Positions 11,901-20,169 are shown, numbered from the stretch's first letter. The stretch: 64,000 nucleotides of DNA from Forficula auricularia (GCA_024734495.1 JALMQS010000089.1:7204420-7268419); one strand, 5' to 3'. Notes: a model not told the origin generated them from the letters alone. Made by a program: numbers and translations.

Positions 11901-12507
11901 TATATCAATTATTCTTTGATATATTAATTAGAAAATTATTTAAATTGATTATTTCAAGTCAGAAATATATAAATTCGGATTTTATTTTTACTTAATATCT
12001 GACAAAAATCACCTGCATTCGATTCGCGATTGAATCAAATATCGGAAACTTAAGATTCATTGTTTTAAATTTTATAAGTTATGGGGGTGTGATTTGAATG
12101 AAAAAAGGAAAAAAATGAAAATTTCAACCTCTTACAAAAATGTAGTGTGATAGAATTTTTTAGATACCAATTTTTACTGTATTTGGTTGTAGAAATCAAA
12201 ATATTACTCAATAATAGCAACAACTTTTCAAAAGGTGAACTTTGTAGACCTGGATTATAAATAGTTGTTTAGTGAGTTTAAGATAAAAATATATAATGAT
12301 AATTAATAATTTAATATTCTATATATGGTTAAGTCAATCGCTAAGTTTAATTACCTCGGCAGCCATAAATGCAAAAGTGTTCCAGCCAGCAACTAAACCC
12401 ACGTATATACATATGATCAACATAATTCCGGATATTGAGAGAATCCCACCGAGAAGACCCAAAAGTCTTAAGTGACTTAATCCAGGAGTCGTAGGAGAAA
12501 ATGAAAG
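2846..12507 (-). CDS. AMFR: AMFR/gp78 ER-membrane RING E3 ubiquitin ligase, 3' seven exons (5' part missing)
   Basis: Spliced join of 12507-12355, 11314-11151, 10301-10083, 9144-9034, 7837-7510, 5099-4849 and 2972-2846; every junction is GT-AG and phases agree, giving 450 residues plus stop. Order in the partial protein: transmembrane segment near 12-37; two further hydrophobic segments near 112-155; RING with C195, C198, C210, H212, H215, C218, C229, C232; CUE domain about 319-362 with LFP and DLRVT motifs; a basic helix about 417-440 matching the Ube2g2-binding region of gp78. From family knowledge, gp78 works with Ube2g2 and p97/VCP to ubiquitinate ER-associated degradation substrates. The human protein is about 640 residues, so about 190 N-terminal residues with the first membrane spans are absent here. 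No C-terminal VCP-interacting motif is seen after the basic helix. Introns carry many mobile elements. Gene identity is very secure; exon 2 boundaries are less so. Confidence 0.95.
3233..3725 (-). pseudogene. MADF DNA-binding domain, split by an insertion
   Basis: The first part, near 3721-3655, reads SNEKVLNLIEDCHAE; the second, near 3382-3240, reads LWDVTSPDYKNRVKRKMALE then LAAKYNVTVAEIEKKIHNL. Together these are a typical MADF fold (Trp-Asn-Val/Asp-Tyr-Lys-Asn-Arg signature). About 260 bp of unrelated LINE sequence separates the halves, exactly where a Cys-Leu-Trp would be expected. Confidence 0.7.
3388..3650 (-). mobile_element. LINE ORF2 tail fragment (RTE/BovB-like)
   Basis: The minus strand reads with stops through GHTLRNEGLLRDILEWEVGK, KRGRPRSE, FNQIIGDMGCETFREVKQLA and EDRAEWRRVVASNQS. 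This resembles the C-terminal tail of RTE-class reverse transcriptase proteins. It interrupts the MADF domain and is a short dead fragment. Confidence 0.65.
4108..4518. mobile_element. pogo/Tigger-like MITE
   Basis: The left end is CAGTAAAACCTCGTTTATCC and the right end, read inward on the minus strand, is CAGCAGAACCTTGTTTATCC. Both are flanked by TA (4106-4107 and 4519-4520). The ends match the Tigger/pogo terminal repeat pattern and TA target. It is 411 bp with no transposase frame, in the last AMFR intron. Confidence 0.85.
4849..5099 (-). CDS. AMFR: AMFR exon: CUE ubiquitin-binding domain and proline/serine linker
   Basis: The acceptor is atttccag|GTACAA and the donor is CAAAG|gtagtt. It encodes VQQLFPHLSIGLLLDDLRVT then HSVEATIENVLDG, the CUE fold that binds mono-ubiquitin and polyubiquitin, followed by a low-complexity Pro/Ser/Thr stretch and an acidic segment. 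It ends in phase 2. Confidence 0.95.
5295..5543. mobile_element. 249-bp TIR element with TA target
   Basis: Ends GGGACCGTGCGTTAAAC and its inverted partner GGGACCGTGCGTCACGAC, each flanked by TA. The size and target suggest a nonautonomous Tc1/mariner-type element, but no transposase is present. It is in the intron next to the CUE exon. Confidence 0.7.
5949..6045 (+). repeat. Possible 5S-rRNA-derived fragment
   Basis: The stretch from ggccattagctaagcc to gggggagattcagatagatg contains TTGATCTCGGTCGTTAAGC, reminiscent of the 5S rRNA internal promoter segment. The match is partial and no full 5S fold was traced, so a chance similarity is possible. Confidence 0.2.
6385..6665. repeat. Palindromic repeat (ACTATAG arms)
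   Basis: The left arm runs from actatagtttcgaaggctt; the right arm is its inverse ending aagcctt..taagtatagt, with paired cttgtgggcatgaat / attcatgcacaag inside. It is related to the repeats at 1-190 and 11515-11760. Noncoding. Confidence 0.55.
6689..7327. mobile_element. hAT-like element, copy 1
   Basis: It starts CAGTGGCGAGCGGTGAC and its inverted end reads CAGTGTCATGCGGTCC; GGGGATGCTGTCC lies near the left end and GGATGCGGCGCATCC near the right. It lacks a transposase. A related but longer copy is at 56502-57896. A clean 8-bp target duplication was not seen. Confidence 0.6.
7510..7837 (-). CDS. AMFR: AMFR exon: second half of RING, acidic linker, start of CUE
   Basis: The acceptor is ttttag|TGCCTG and the donor is GTCAG|gtaatt. 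It supplies the last three RING cysteines (ACLQSWLEHDATCPTCR), then an acidic Asn/Glu-rich linker, the gp78 hallmark HFDGSRYISWLPSFTVEV, and the beginning of the CUE domain (QLDVMARQ). It ends in phase 0. Confidence 0.97.
7985..8649 (+). mobile_element. Repeat R1 copy (CCATACAGGGTATGG-ended element)
   Basis: It runs from gacgtgttctgatgtggcc / cttaaccatacaacctggcc to ttgaccataccctgtatgg, so the ends form a short inverted repeat around actttaccatacag. Inside are two copies of a ~115-122 bp module containing aaatttggttgagtttgctc. Other copies are at 59826, 61531 and 63055. Nonautonomous, class unknown. Confidence 0.65.
8900..8944 (-). ncRNA. Hammerhead-like motif, U3-A8 subgroup (degenerate)
   Basis: The minus strand reads core UUAACAA, helix II arms GGAGAA and UUCUCC, then CGAAACGUU. 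Flanks CA and UGG allow a short helix I. G5 of the core is changed to A, so this copy should be inactive if it ever was a ribozyme. Confidence 0.35.
9034..9144 (-). CDS. AMFR: AMFR exon: first half of RING finger
   Basis: The acceptor is tttttcag|CTATCC and the donor is CATAA|gtaaga. It encodes the linker MATEEELIANSDN and the first five zinc ligands: C-x2-C of NCAICWDKM, then LPCSHLFH giving C, H and H. The intron cuts the domain directly after FH. It is phase 2 at both ends. Confidence 0.96.
9313..9352. repeat. 40-bp near-perfect palindrome
   Basis: TATACGTGCGTTCACAGTAG followed by its inverse, with two mismatches and no loop. It would form a cruciform or hairpin. Located in an AMFR intron; probably the core of a small inverted-repeat element. 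Confidence 0.7.
9653..9870. mobile_element. 218-bp hAT-like MITE
   Basis: The left end CAGTGCTGTAGTC and inverted right end GAGGGCTGAAGTG agree at 9 of 13 positions, with paired GGTATAC-like sub-terminal sequence. The flanking 8-mers CTCATATC and GTAATATC agree at six positions, suggesting an old 8-bp target duplication. Confidence 0.5.
10083..10301 (-). CDS. AMFR: AMFR exon: HHIHM and RYLFHE membrane region
   Basis: The acceptor is ttttttcag|TCGAAG and the donor is GAAAGAAG|gtattt. It encodes HLQYYTELLFEM, then LLDLGHHIHMLVW, SMASLVICMQLRYLFHEL and a basic stretch, all strongly conserved in gp78. Two hydrophobic segments are followed by the cytosolic linker leading to the RING. It starts with one base completing a split codon and ends in phase 2. 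Confidence 0.95.
10550..10690 (-). mobile_element. Fragment of the 16.5-kb hammerhead-like element family
   Basis: The minus strand carries CCTGAAAGAAGGAATATTC followed by CTCCAAAACGTCGGTTTTTT at 10600-10566, a decayed version of the motif at 16852-16888, followed by related sequence. The core has an extra base and GAAAC is changed to AAAAC. Confidence 0.45.
11151..11314 (-). CDS. AMFR: AMFR exon: RYGMHLYE segment
   Basis: The acceptor is tttctag|TGTG and the chosen donor is AAAAA|gtcagt, needed to give phase 2 for the next exon. Residues CVQLCLQTFHIMVRYGMHLY align with the gp78 segment after FMAAE. The last ~34 residues look like an insertion relative to other gp78 proteins. A stronger donor (gtaaga) just below position 11252 would end the exon after HLYE in phase 0, but then an additional small exon would be needed before the next one. 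Confidence 0.8.
11515..11760. repeat. Dispersed repeat, related to 1-190
   Basis: It begins gactatagtttcgaaggtct and contains ccgattggatatagaaaattcgttttgttg in two pieces, the same elements as the start of the window in inverse order. It ends near gtatcaagcagagaacagcc, a phrase shared with 7367-7390. Confidence 0.5.
11768..12060. mobile_element. Inverted-repeat element, related to 57150-57440
   Basis: Inner arms agagaattgttttgatcgcg and cgcgatcaaaacaattctct face each other at about 11800 and 11880. Much of the segment to 12060 recurs in inverse orientation at 57150-57440. No coding capacity. Confidence 0.6.
12355..12507 (-). CDS. AMFR: AMFR exon: LSFSPTTP motif and transmembrane segment
   Basis: The acceptor is a T-rich tract ending ttctag and the donor is GAG|gtaatt. 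It encodes 51 residues starting LSFSPTTPG, a signature directly after the KDRFEY stretch of gp78 proteins, followed by a hydrophobic span and ending TFAFMAAE. It begins and ends in phase 0. The upstream exon that should end in DRFEY was searched for by eye on the minus strand and not found. Confidence 0.93.
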
Positions 12508-12829
12508 CTAGAACAAAAAAAAATGATTAACAAAATAAACCAGCTAAGTGCGAGTCAGGCTCGCTACCCATATATTATATTATAATGTATGATGATTAGT
12601 TAACAAATTCTTATTTAAGCCTAGTTTAAGAAACTACAGATTTTGTACTTTCAGTAAAATTCCGAATTGATATTATAATTAAAAAACTACATCTAGAACC
12701 CCCAATTTAATTACATCACTAAAAGCTGAAGAAATATTTTTTTTTCATTAACTCTAAGGCGTAATAACAACAAGGTCTCGTCTCAAGACAATTATAAATT
12801 AAATTAAATTAGATTTTTTTATTCTAGAC

Positions 12830-13195
12830 CATATATGGGAAACCCCGGGCCGAATTCGGCCCGCGAGGGATTCAGAAATTTCAAATAACGTGCAACAAAA
12901 ATTAAAGATTTAGCACACATAGTTTATTTGTAATTACTTTATATTTGTCAACCAACCTAAAACTGTATTCTTCAAATCATAAAGACTAAAATCGATAAAT
13001 AATATTATTAAGCATACGCAGTGGAACGCCACAGATCGAGTCAGAAAGAATCATTAGAAAGAGACAAAGAGATAAAATGTGTGAATTTTTATCGCTATTT
13101 TATTCACTACTACCTACTTATTTCGTACCTACGGCCCGCGACCTGATCAAGTTCCGAAATTACGCCCTCAGCTAAGCAAAGGTTGCCCATACCTG
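12830..13195. mobile_element. 366-bp hAT MITE with perfect 8-bp target duplication
   Basis: Flanked on both sides by TTCTAGAC (12822-12829 and 13196-13203). Left end CATATATGGGAAACC, inverted right end CAGGTATGGGCAACC. A GC-rich palindromic stretch ccgaattcgg lies near the left end and a related cggcccgcg near the right. Clear hAT hallmarks, no transposase. Confidence 0.88.
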
Positions 13196-13229
13196 TTCTA
13201 GACTAAAGAACCGGCCTGGGTTATAATTA

Positions 13230-13678
13230 TTATTATTTAATATTAAAAAACGATCGAGAACTAAAGGTTCATATTATTCGACTTAGACTAGGTCATGCAA
13301 CAACACCTGCATACCTACACAGAATCGGCCAGAGAGATAATCCATACTGCTCTTGTGATTCTATTTCTATTGGTGATATTAACAACGTCCTTCTAGGCTG
13401 TGAGACACATAGACACCAAATTGATCGTTTATACACTAATATTAAGGGAAAAAATGATATCCCCACATGCATGGAGATTCTATTGGTATCTTTATGTCAA
13501 AGAGGTCCAATTTCAGATATTGTTATTAAGCACATAATATCCATTGGCTTTCAATTTTAATTCAATGATAACTATTTCTTTATAAATTTTGTAATACACA
13601 TACTCTTCGTGAATCTGAGAAGACTGGCTAAATGGGCATTAGTTCCCGAGGCCAAGGGGGTAGAAAAAAAAAAAAAAA
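13230..13678 (+). pseudogene. 5'-truncated jockey-like LINE, ORF2 C-terminus plus 3' tail
   Basis: The frame reads IRLRLGHATTPAYLHRIGQR, then NPYCSCDSISIGDINNVLLG, CETHRHQIDRL, ending GPISDIVIKHIISIGFQF and a stop. This is the RNase-H-distal C-x-C...H...C tail typical of jockey-like LINE ORF2. The 3' UTR includes gactggctaaatgggcatta and gttcccgagg, then a poly-A run at about 13664. The same 3' tail appears in a SINE at 55106-55285. Confidence 0.75.
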
Positions 13679-13789
13679 TATATATAACAAATTTATGAGA
13701 TACGTTTAAATCATTATTTCTGGAAATAAAATAAGAAAAAAATTACAATCGACTGGAATTATACCATGAACCTTTGATAGGTTTTCAAA

Positions 13790-14245
13790 GTACCTACATA
13801 AAGTATTTCATCCCCAAAACGTTTTAATATTGTAACAGGAATAGCAAGGAATTGGACAAAATAAAAAAACACAGTTTTTATTAAATAGGCCAGGCGTTTC
13901 GTTAATTTATTTTGAATTCCTAAGTGGCCCATTTTATCACTCTTTGTCAAAAAACAATTTCACTATACGACAAAACATCATTTTTAATTGTTAAAGAAAA
14001 GTCCAAGATTGATGATTAATTCGAGCCAGGAATATGTTATAAAAAAAGATTAATGATGTTTTGTCGTATAGTGAAATTCTTTTTTGACAAAGAGTGATAA
14101 AATGGGCCACTGGAGGAAGTCAAAATAAATTGACGAATCGTCTGGCCCATTTAATAAAAACCGTGTTTTTAATTTTGTCCAATTCCCTGCTATTCCTGTT
14201 ACAAATTTACTAAGGATGCGAATGATACAACGTTTTAATATTTTT
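13790..14245. repeat. Long inverted repeat, ~170-200 bp arms
   Basis: The left arm (about 13800-13985, read on the minus strand) matches the right arm (about 14045-14230) through gttttgtcgtatagtgaaat, gacaaagagtgataaaatgg and tccaatt..tgctattcctg, with scattered mismatches and a ~60-bp spacer. A 63-residue open frame on the left arm (hydrophobic, minus strand) is disrupted in the right arm. Probably a foldback element; transcripts would form a long hairpin. Confidence 0.75.
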
Positions 14246-14329
14246 TTCTATTTAATATTTAAAATTCCTAAAATATCTTTTAAAAATTAAGAGCATTTTA
14301 GGCTTATAACGTGCGAGTGGTGCGTAAAA

Positions 14330-14840
14330 ATAAGTCGTTAGAGGATTCCGTAGATATTTAAGACATCAAATTCGTTCTCATTTGTCGTTGATAAGAAGGA
14401 AATGAGGGAATTCATGGAATTTTTTCATAATTTTAAGCTAAGCTATTTTTAAACTCCGACAGGTACATAAATCTCCTAAAAATGGTCACTTTGGGGCTCT
14501 TTCACACAGTCATTTTAAAGCGAAATAAATTTAAAAAAAATGTATTTTAATTCAACATAAAGAGTTGTTTACAGAGGTACCTAACATCACATAATATTAA
14601 AAATATTTTCTATTTTTGACCCTACATAAAATTCAACCGTTCCCAAAATAATAATTCGATTAGAATTTTAATAAGAATTTTTTATTCCAGGGAAAAAATA
14701 TACAATACATATAATTTGTAAATTTCAAGTTTATAATAATTTACTAGCTAGAATGATCTCATAGAAGGACGGAACGACAAACAGACATTTTAGCGACACA
14801 CTTTTTACTTTAGCCACTTTTACTTTATAATCGGAATTTT
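14330..14840 (+). repeat. Repeat R2 copy (~450-bp family)
   Basis: It begins near gaggattccgtagatattta and runs through tttgtcgttgataag and aactccgacaggtac, ending in a tract with ggaacgacaaacagacattt. Related copies: 23433, 24455, 26600, 35640, 36275 (inverse), 39840. Members end in a GGTTCCGT-like sequence or its inverse. Noncoding, nonautonomous. Confidence 0.65.
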
Positions 14841-15182
14841 AATTAAAAGTTGATATTTTAATCTGATTTTAAAAGATCTATTAAACGATATTCCACTCTC
14901 AGTAGAGTGGATTTTTTCCTTAAATTATTTTTAAGAAACTTCCAGGATTAGTCTAAATGCGGATTAACCCAATCTAACCACATGCCAAATTCTCATGTTT
15001 TTTTTTTAATTATTCAAAAATACGCATTACATAACTTATTATTGCTTCTGTGCAGTTCTATTAGATAGGTCACCTTTTAAATGGAACAAATCTCCGGTTG
15101 AATTAATATTAATAAATGCAACATTTTGTATATAAGAGTTGAAATTACCGATAGAAATAAACTTCAAATTTCTAAGAAAATC

Positions 15183-15305
15183 ACAAGAGGGTGTGATCTA
15201 TTAGATCCGAGGTGAAATGGATTATTTTTAATTATATCTCAGAAGGGATGTTTTTACCCCCTCGGGAATTGAACTCGAGTGCCAAAATATCTCCAATAAG
15301 TATAT
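15183..15305 (-). mobile_element. SINE-like repeat, copy 1
   Basis: The minus strand holds a tRNA-type B box (GAGTTCAATTCCC), then ccttctgagatataattaaa and ctcttgtgattttcttag. A near-identical copy is at 15583-15715. Confidence 0.55.
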
Positions 15306-15582
15306 AATTTTATTACGACATTAATTGGATTATTATTAAGTAATTATCTAATTTAATTGAAATTGAAAATAAATCAAGAAAAAAATATATTACCTCTTTT
15401 ACAAAAAAAACTTACAATCCATATAAATGATAGTGAATTAACAAATTGGATGAAAAAGTGAAAGATTTTTCAAAACTTTGTACAATCTCTTGTTAAAGAC
15501 ATGCTGTCAAAGATAAAACCTATTAAAAATTTAATATAAGAGTTCAAAATGCAAAAAGAAATAAAGTTTTAGTTTCTAAGAA

Positions 15583-15715
15583 AATCACAAGAGGTTGTGA
15601 TCTATTAAATCCGAAATGGAATGGATTATTTTTAATTATGTCAGAAGGGTTGTTTTAACTCCCTCGGAAATCAAACCGGAGAGACAAAATAAGCAATCCA
15701 AGGGACTATCCTGTG
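15583..15715 (-). mobile_element. SINE-like repeat, copy 2
   Basis: Same layout as 15183-15305 on the same strand, with B-box-like GGTTTGATTTCC and the common body ctaattaaaaataatccat / cctcttgtgattttcttag. Related 3' ends occur near 15930 and 17030. Confidence 0.55.
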
Positions 15716-16024
15716 AGGCGAACCCTCTGATATTTGTATCACGTTTTGACGCAAAGATTTAATCTTCATTTGTAAAATTTCGTAGTCTAGTGATTCTAAA
15801 TTTTTACACATAATCATGCTATAGTTTGAATAAAGATGGTTGAGTGTTTATAAGGGGATGAACACAACTCTCTGTCATATAATTAAAATATTCATTTCAT
15901 CCCGGATATAGGTACTAGATGACAACCTCTTGCGATTTTCTTAGATCATATTAACACTTATTTGTGAACTTTTAAAACTCAGCAGATTTAAATCTATGAG
16001 TGAAATATTTAGCGCGATATATAG

Positions 16025-16110
16025 GTCAGAAGGGTTCCTCTTGCTGGGCGGACTGGAGTGCTAATTTTGGCACTTGGGTTCGATTTACGAGAAGATTAAA
16101 AAAAACTTCC
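16025..16110 (+). mobile_element. SINE-like fragment
   Basis: Plus-strand segment with cacttgggttcgatttacga, a B-box-like sequence in the same context as the two SINE-like copies upstream. Only the 5' part is recognisable. Confidence 0.4.
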
Positions 16111-16654
16111 GACATATAATGTGAAATAGAATGTTAGAAAATAATAAATATGGATAATAAATTGAAATATAATAAAATAGAATTATTATTATTAAAATAA
16201 TAATTATGTATATCACTTTATATATATCGTGTATGTATGTGTGATTACTTTAGGTTTCTTGGTGGATGGCTTCTTTTGGACTAATATTATTACTGTTTTT
16301 ATATTTGTATGGCTAAATTACGAATTTTGTTTATTGCTTAGATACATATTGTATTGTAATTGTTGTTGCTAGTGTTATTGTTTGGTGTGTAATAACCCAT
16401 TTTGTTTAAAAAATACCAGTTGGACTTCAAATGTTTCAGTCTTTTGTATTTTCTGCTCTATGAGGCGACTCGCCTCAGATCATCATTAAATAAATAAATA
16501 TTTTTTTGCACGAAATATTCTCTGGAGAGAGACGGACCGGTAGAACTTTTAATTGAAAGTAATGGAAGGCAGCCCAGGGGTAGTGAAGAAAGAAAAAATT
16601 AACACATATCCAAATAAGGTGTAATTTATTGGACTCCTTCCTCCTTTCCCTTCA

Positions 16655-16691
16655 AACCGACGTTTCAGAGGATTCTTCTCTCCTTCTTCAG
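16655..16691 (-). ncRNA. Hammerhead-like motif, left arm
   Basis: Minus strand: core CUGAAGA, one extra A, helix II GGAG...CUCU, then GAAACGUC. Flanks AAACC and GGUUU can pair as helix I. One pair of helix II is lost relative to the right-arm copy. Confidence 0.45.
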
Positions 16692-16851
16692 GGTTTCAAG
16701 GGGTCAATAAAGGAAACAAGTAAAATGCTTCCTTCCTCTCTCCACAGCAGTGTTTAAAACTTTTTCTTCTTCCTTAGCAGAGGCATAGAAAAACAATTTT
16801 TTTTTCCTTCCTTTTCTTAATTATCGAATCTCGAATTGACCCCTTGAAACC

Positions 16852-16888
16852 CTGAAGAAGGAGAGAAGAATCCTCCGAAACGTCGGTT
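16852..16888 (+). ncRNA. Hammerhead-like motif, right arm
   Basis: Core CUGAAGA fits CUGANGA; helix II GGAG/CUCC; GAAAC then GUC. Flanks UUGAAACC and GGUUUGAA pair at seven of eight positions as helix I. The sequence ACGU leaves no loop for helix III within one molecule, so a dimeric fold would be needed. One extra A separates the core from helix II, unlike the consensus. Confidence 0.5.
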
Positions 16889-17527
16889 TGAAGGGAAAGG
16901 AATCCAATAAATTACACCTTATTTGGATATGTGTTAATTTTTTCTTTCCTCACCACCCCTGGGCTGCCTTCCATTACTTTCAATGAATAAATAAATAATT
17001 CAAAAAAATCTATTCCATCTCAGATCCTAGATGACAAACTCTTGTGATTTTCTTAGTAAAATTTTTAATTACTACACTTTTACACCTGTTGATTGGGGCA
17101 TCGTTAACGGCCATTAACTTAGGACAAACATTAAAGAACGGAAACGTCAGCCGTTTAATTGCATCAGTCTTATAATCGTGATGTGTAGCAATCAATCGGA
17201 ATTTACTGTATTTGGCAAATTTATTCATTTTTTTTTTTTTTTTTATTCACCAAAACAGATTTTTTATATATGAATTATTAAAGAATTGAATAGGTATTAA
17301 ATTATGATAAAAGTTGACGATTAAATACTAAAATTTTATTGACCATTTACGCTCATCGACTGATCAATAATAATAAATTTCTTCTGTCTCTGATTTCTAA
17401 TAGAAGAAAATTCAAAACAATGACATTCTTTTATTATTTTTGGTCGCAGAGGGTCGGTCTGAGATGCTGTATTGCCTCTCAAAAGGTTCAACAATGTAAA
17501 TCAGGCAATTTTAAAATATATTAATAG

Positions 17528-17950
17528 TCCAATCAAATTGTGTTCAAATGGGCCCCGATGGAGAAAGTTTTGGGGTAGTTCTGATTTTTTGAATATATAT
17601 GTTTTTTGGGCGCTGAATCCAAATCTCAGGTCTCCCACCAAAATTTCGTGAGGCAACACTAGAAAATGCAAAAAATATGAAAATTTCCATTTTTTTGGTG
17701 GTTTTTCACTTATAACTCGAAAACTATCAACTTTTCGTAAATAACCTTCCTATTCAAAATGAAAGTTGATCAAATTTGCTACAAATTTCATTATTTAGTT
17801 TTTTTCTCCAACCAACCGCTCGGGCTCAAGTTCAAAATCTAAGTTTTCGACCTCGGCAGCCCTCCCCGATTACCCAAAAAATCGCACTTTTTTCGATATT
17901 TTCCCATTTTGACCATGAAGGAGCACGTTTTCGATAAAGACCACTCTATA
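17528..17950. other. Unclassified repeat-like segment
   Basis: Distinct composition, with phrases such as acttataactcgaaaactat and gatcaaatttgctacaaatt. No coding frame and no matched ends. Looks like an old element tail, but nothing proves it. Confidence 0.25.
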
Positions 17951-18171
17951 CATTTTTAAACTAGATTAAATTTGGAACACATGAATTAGAATAGAATAAG
18001 AATAGAGAAGACAACAAATATATAAGTACCCATATGATATAAAAATAATACCATTATAATATTTTCTATACGTCATTAACCTTTGCCATTGATTCTACTA
18101 TAATAATAATTATTATTATAGAAATAGTAAATAGAGAGTTTCTAATTCAAAGACAAATGTAAATATAATTC

Positions 18172-18548
18172 AATAAACTGCAACGGATCGTTGCTAAACT
18201 TTATCCAAACTCATTTGAAATATTAATATGTTTATGCCTTTATTATTAATCTGGCAAACAACTCAAGCTTGAGTTGTTTACCAAAAAAGAATTTAGTCTT
18301 TTTGATTTTAAGTCGATTCATCCACCTTATCAGTAGAGGTTACCAATAAAAACCGAAACGTCAAAAATCCAATATAGAATGGTTATTCCTCAAGTATTAG
18401 ATCAGAATCAATCACTATTTTTGATTTTAACTCGATACCTCCATGTCTTCAGCAAAGGTAACGGATAAATAAACTGCAACGGATCGTTGCTAAACTTTAT
18501 CCAAATTCATTTGAAATATTAATATGTTTGTTCCTTTATTATTAATCA
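18172..18548. repeat. Direct repeat pair of ~78 bp
   Basis: The segment aactgcaacggatcgttgct ... tttattattaatc occurs at 18176-18252 and again at 18472-18545 with three or so changes. Between them lies one unit of the ~120-bp array. Confidence 0.8.
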
Positions 18549-18611
18549 GATATCACTTGCAATTTGTAGTTCATATTGACATTAATTCAAAAATAATTAT
18601 CATTTAATAGT

Positions 18612-19110
18612 CGAGGAATAACCATTCTACATTGGATCTTTGACATTTCGGTTATTATTGTAACCATTGCTGAAGACATGGAGGAATCGACTTAAAATCA
18701 AAAATAACGATCGATTCTTATCTAATACTAGAGGGACTAACCTTATTGCATTCCATTTTTGATGTTTTGACTATTAATGGCAACCTCTACTGAAAACGTG
18801 GAAGAATAGACTTAAAAATCAAAAAGACTAAATTCTTTTTTGGTAAACAACTCAAGCTTGAATAGTCTTAGTCTTTTTGATTTTAAGTCTATTCTTCCAC
18901 GTTTTCAGTAGAGGTTGCCATTAATAGTCAAAACATCAAAAATGGAATGCAATAAGGTTATTCCTCTAGTATTAGATAAGAATCGATCGTTATTTTTTGA
19001 TTTTAAGTCGATTCCTCCATGTCTTCAGCAATGGTTACCAATAATAATCGAAACGTCAAAAACCTAATGTAGAGTTGTTATTCCTCAAGTATTCGATGAG
19101 AATCGATGGC
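18612..19110. repeat. Large palindrome within the array
   Basis: Left arm 18612-18835 and right arm from about 18865 are inverses of each other over ~210 bp, for example gaaaacgtggaagaatagac against gtctattcttccacgttttc. The short centre contains gtaaacaactcaagcttga. Very strong hairpin potential. Confidence 0.85.
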
Positions 19111-19400
19111 TATTTTTAATTTTAAAGTCGATTCCTCTATGTCTCCAGCAATGGTTACACCAATAAAAACCGAAACGTCAAAAATCCAATATAGAATGGA
19201 TATTTCTCAAGTATTAGATGAGAATCAATCGCTATTTTTGCTTTAAAGTCGATTCCTCTATGTCTTCAGCAATGGTTACCAATAATAACCGAAACGTCAA
19301 AAAACCAATATAGAATGGTTATTCCTCAAGTACTAGATGAGAATCAATCGCTATTTTTGGTTTAAAGTCGATTCCTCTATGTCTTCAGCAAAGGTAAGGG
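18865..19400 (+). repeat. ~120-bp tandem repeat array
   Basis: Units recur at ~120-122 bp, marked by gaaacgtcaaaa near 19050, 19172 and 19290 and by tgtcttcagcaatggttacc. A further unit lies at 18300-18465 and inverted units in 18612-18835. Each unit has the hairpin GGTT...AACC followed by GAAACGTC, similar to half of the hammerhead-like motif but without a good core. Confidence 0.8.
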
Positions 19401-19861
19401 ATAAGAAAACAACGCAGTTGCTATGGTTACTTATAAAATTTCCTCCCAAATTTTTAGCATTTCACAGAGCGAAGCCTATCCATTCTTATTTAAGCAAGGC
19501 TAAATGAGCTATATTAAAACGTTCAAATGAATAAATTTTAAAGAATTTAAAAAATTAAAAAAGTACTATCTTACTTTCGAGTAAAGTACTTTAAAATATA
19601 ATTTTACTAAAAACTTTATTTAACCTTTTTAGTGGTCCTCAAGGTACTTAATTAGGATATTAAATTTCATCAAAATTGGTTAAGTCATTTTCAAGATATT
19701 TAGAAAAAACTAAAAAAAGTACTGAAATAAAGTACTAATGTTTGTGGGCCGATATGTACCAAAAACTAATCAGCGCTTCATTTTGTTAAACTAATGTTAG
19801 GTTTTCAATTTCATTTCAATCGGTGCAACGTGTGAAAAAAATCGTGGGCCAAAAAGCGATA

Positions 19862-19925
19862 ACATACATACATCCATCCATACATACATACATACATCCA
19901 TACATACATCCATCCATCCGCACGC
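19862..19925. repeat. (CATA/CATC)n microsatellite
   Basis: Runs of catacatacatccatc. It follows a segment whose 5' side resembles element tails, so it may be the variable 3' end of an old LINE. Confidence 0.85.
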
Positions 19926-20169
19926 ACTAAATGAAAAATCGCACTTTTTGGCCTCTCGACGAGATCCCCGGTACTCTTGGCAAAATCGTCACGTGCTAAA
20001 ATTCAACCTAATTGAATACTACAATTTGTGACCTTAATTGAGTCCATGGGTTCCGTAGTCTTTACCTGAGGACCTCTTTTGGTCCCGCTTGGCGCGAGAG
20101 CGATTACAATGCTTCGCATTGGATAAAGTAAAAACGAAAGAGAGAATCGCATGACGAGAGTTATGTATT

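Larger units (their letters stand above)
16553..16990. mobile_element. Inverted-repeat element with a hammerhead-like motif in each arm
   Basis: Arms of ~155 bp: left 16553-16710 begins ttgaaagtaatggaaggcag; right 16832-16985 is its inverse and ends ctgccttccattactttcaa. Each arm includes an AATAAA-like stretch, acatatccaaataaggtg and one hammerhead-like motif. No coding region in the ~120-bp middle. Confidence 0.75.

Noticed and set aside
13759..13950. 63-residue hydrophobic frame on the minus strand as a missing AMFR exon
   Set aside because: It does not contain the expected DRFEY end or any gp78 signature, and it is one arm of an inverted repeat whose other arm is disrupted.
18865..19400. 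CRISPR-like array
   Set aside because: The ~120-bp units are contiguous tandem and inverted repeats without unique spacers, in a eukaryotic genome.
18865..19400. Intact hammerhead ribozymes in the tandem array
   Set aside because: The hairpin and GAAACGTC are present, but the heptamer before the hairpin differs from CUGANGA at two or more fixed positions in every unit read.
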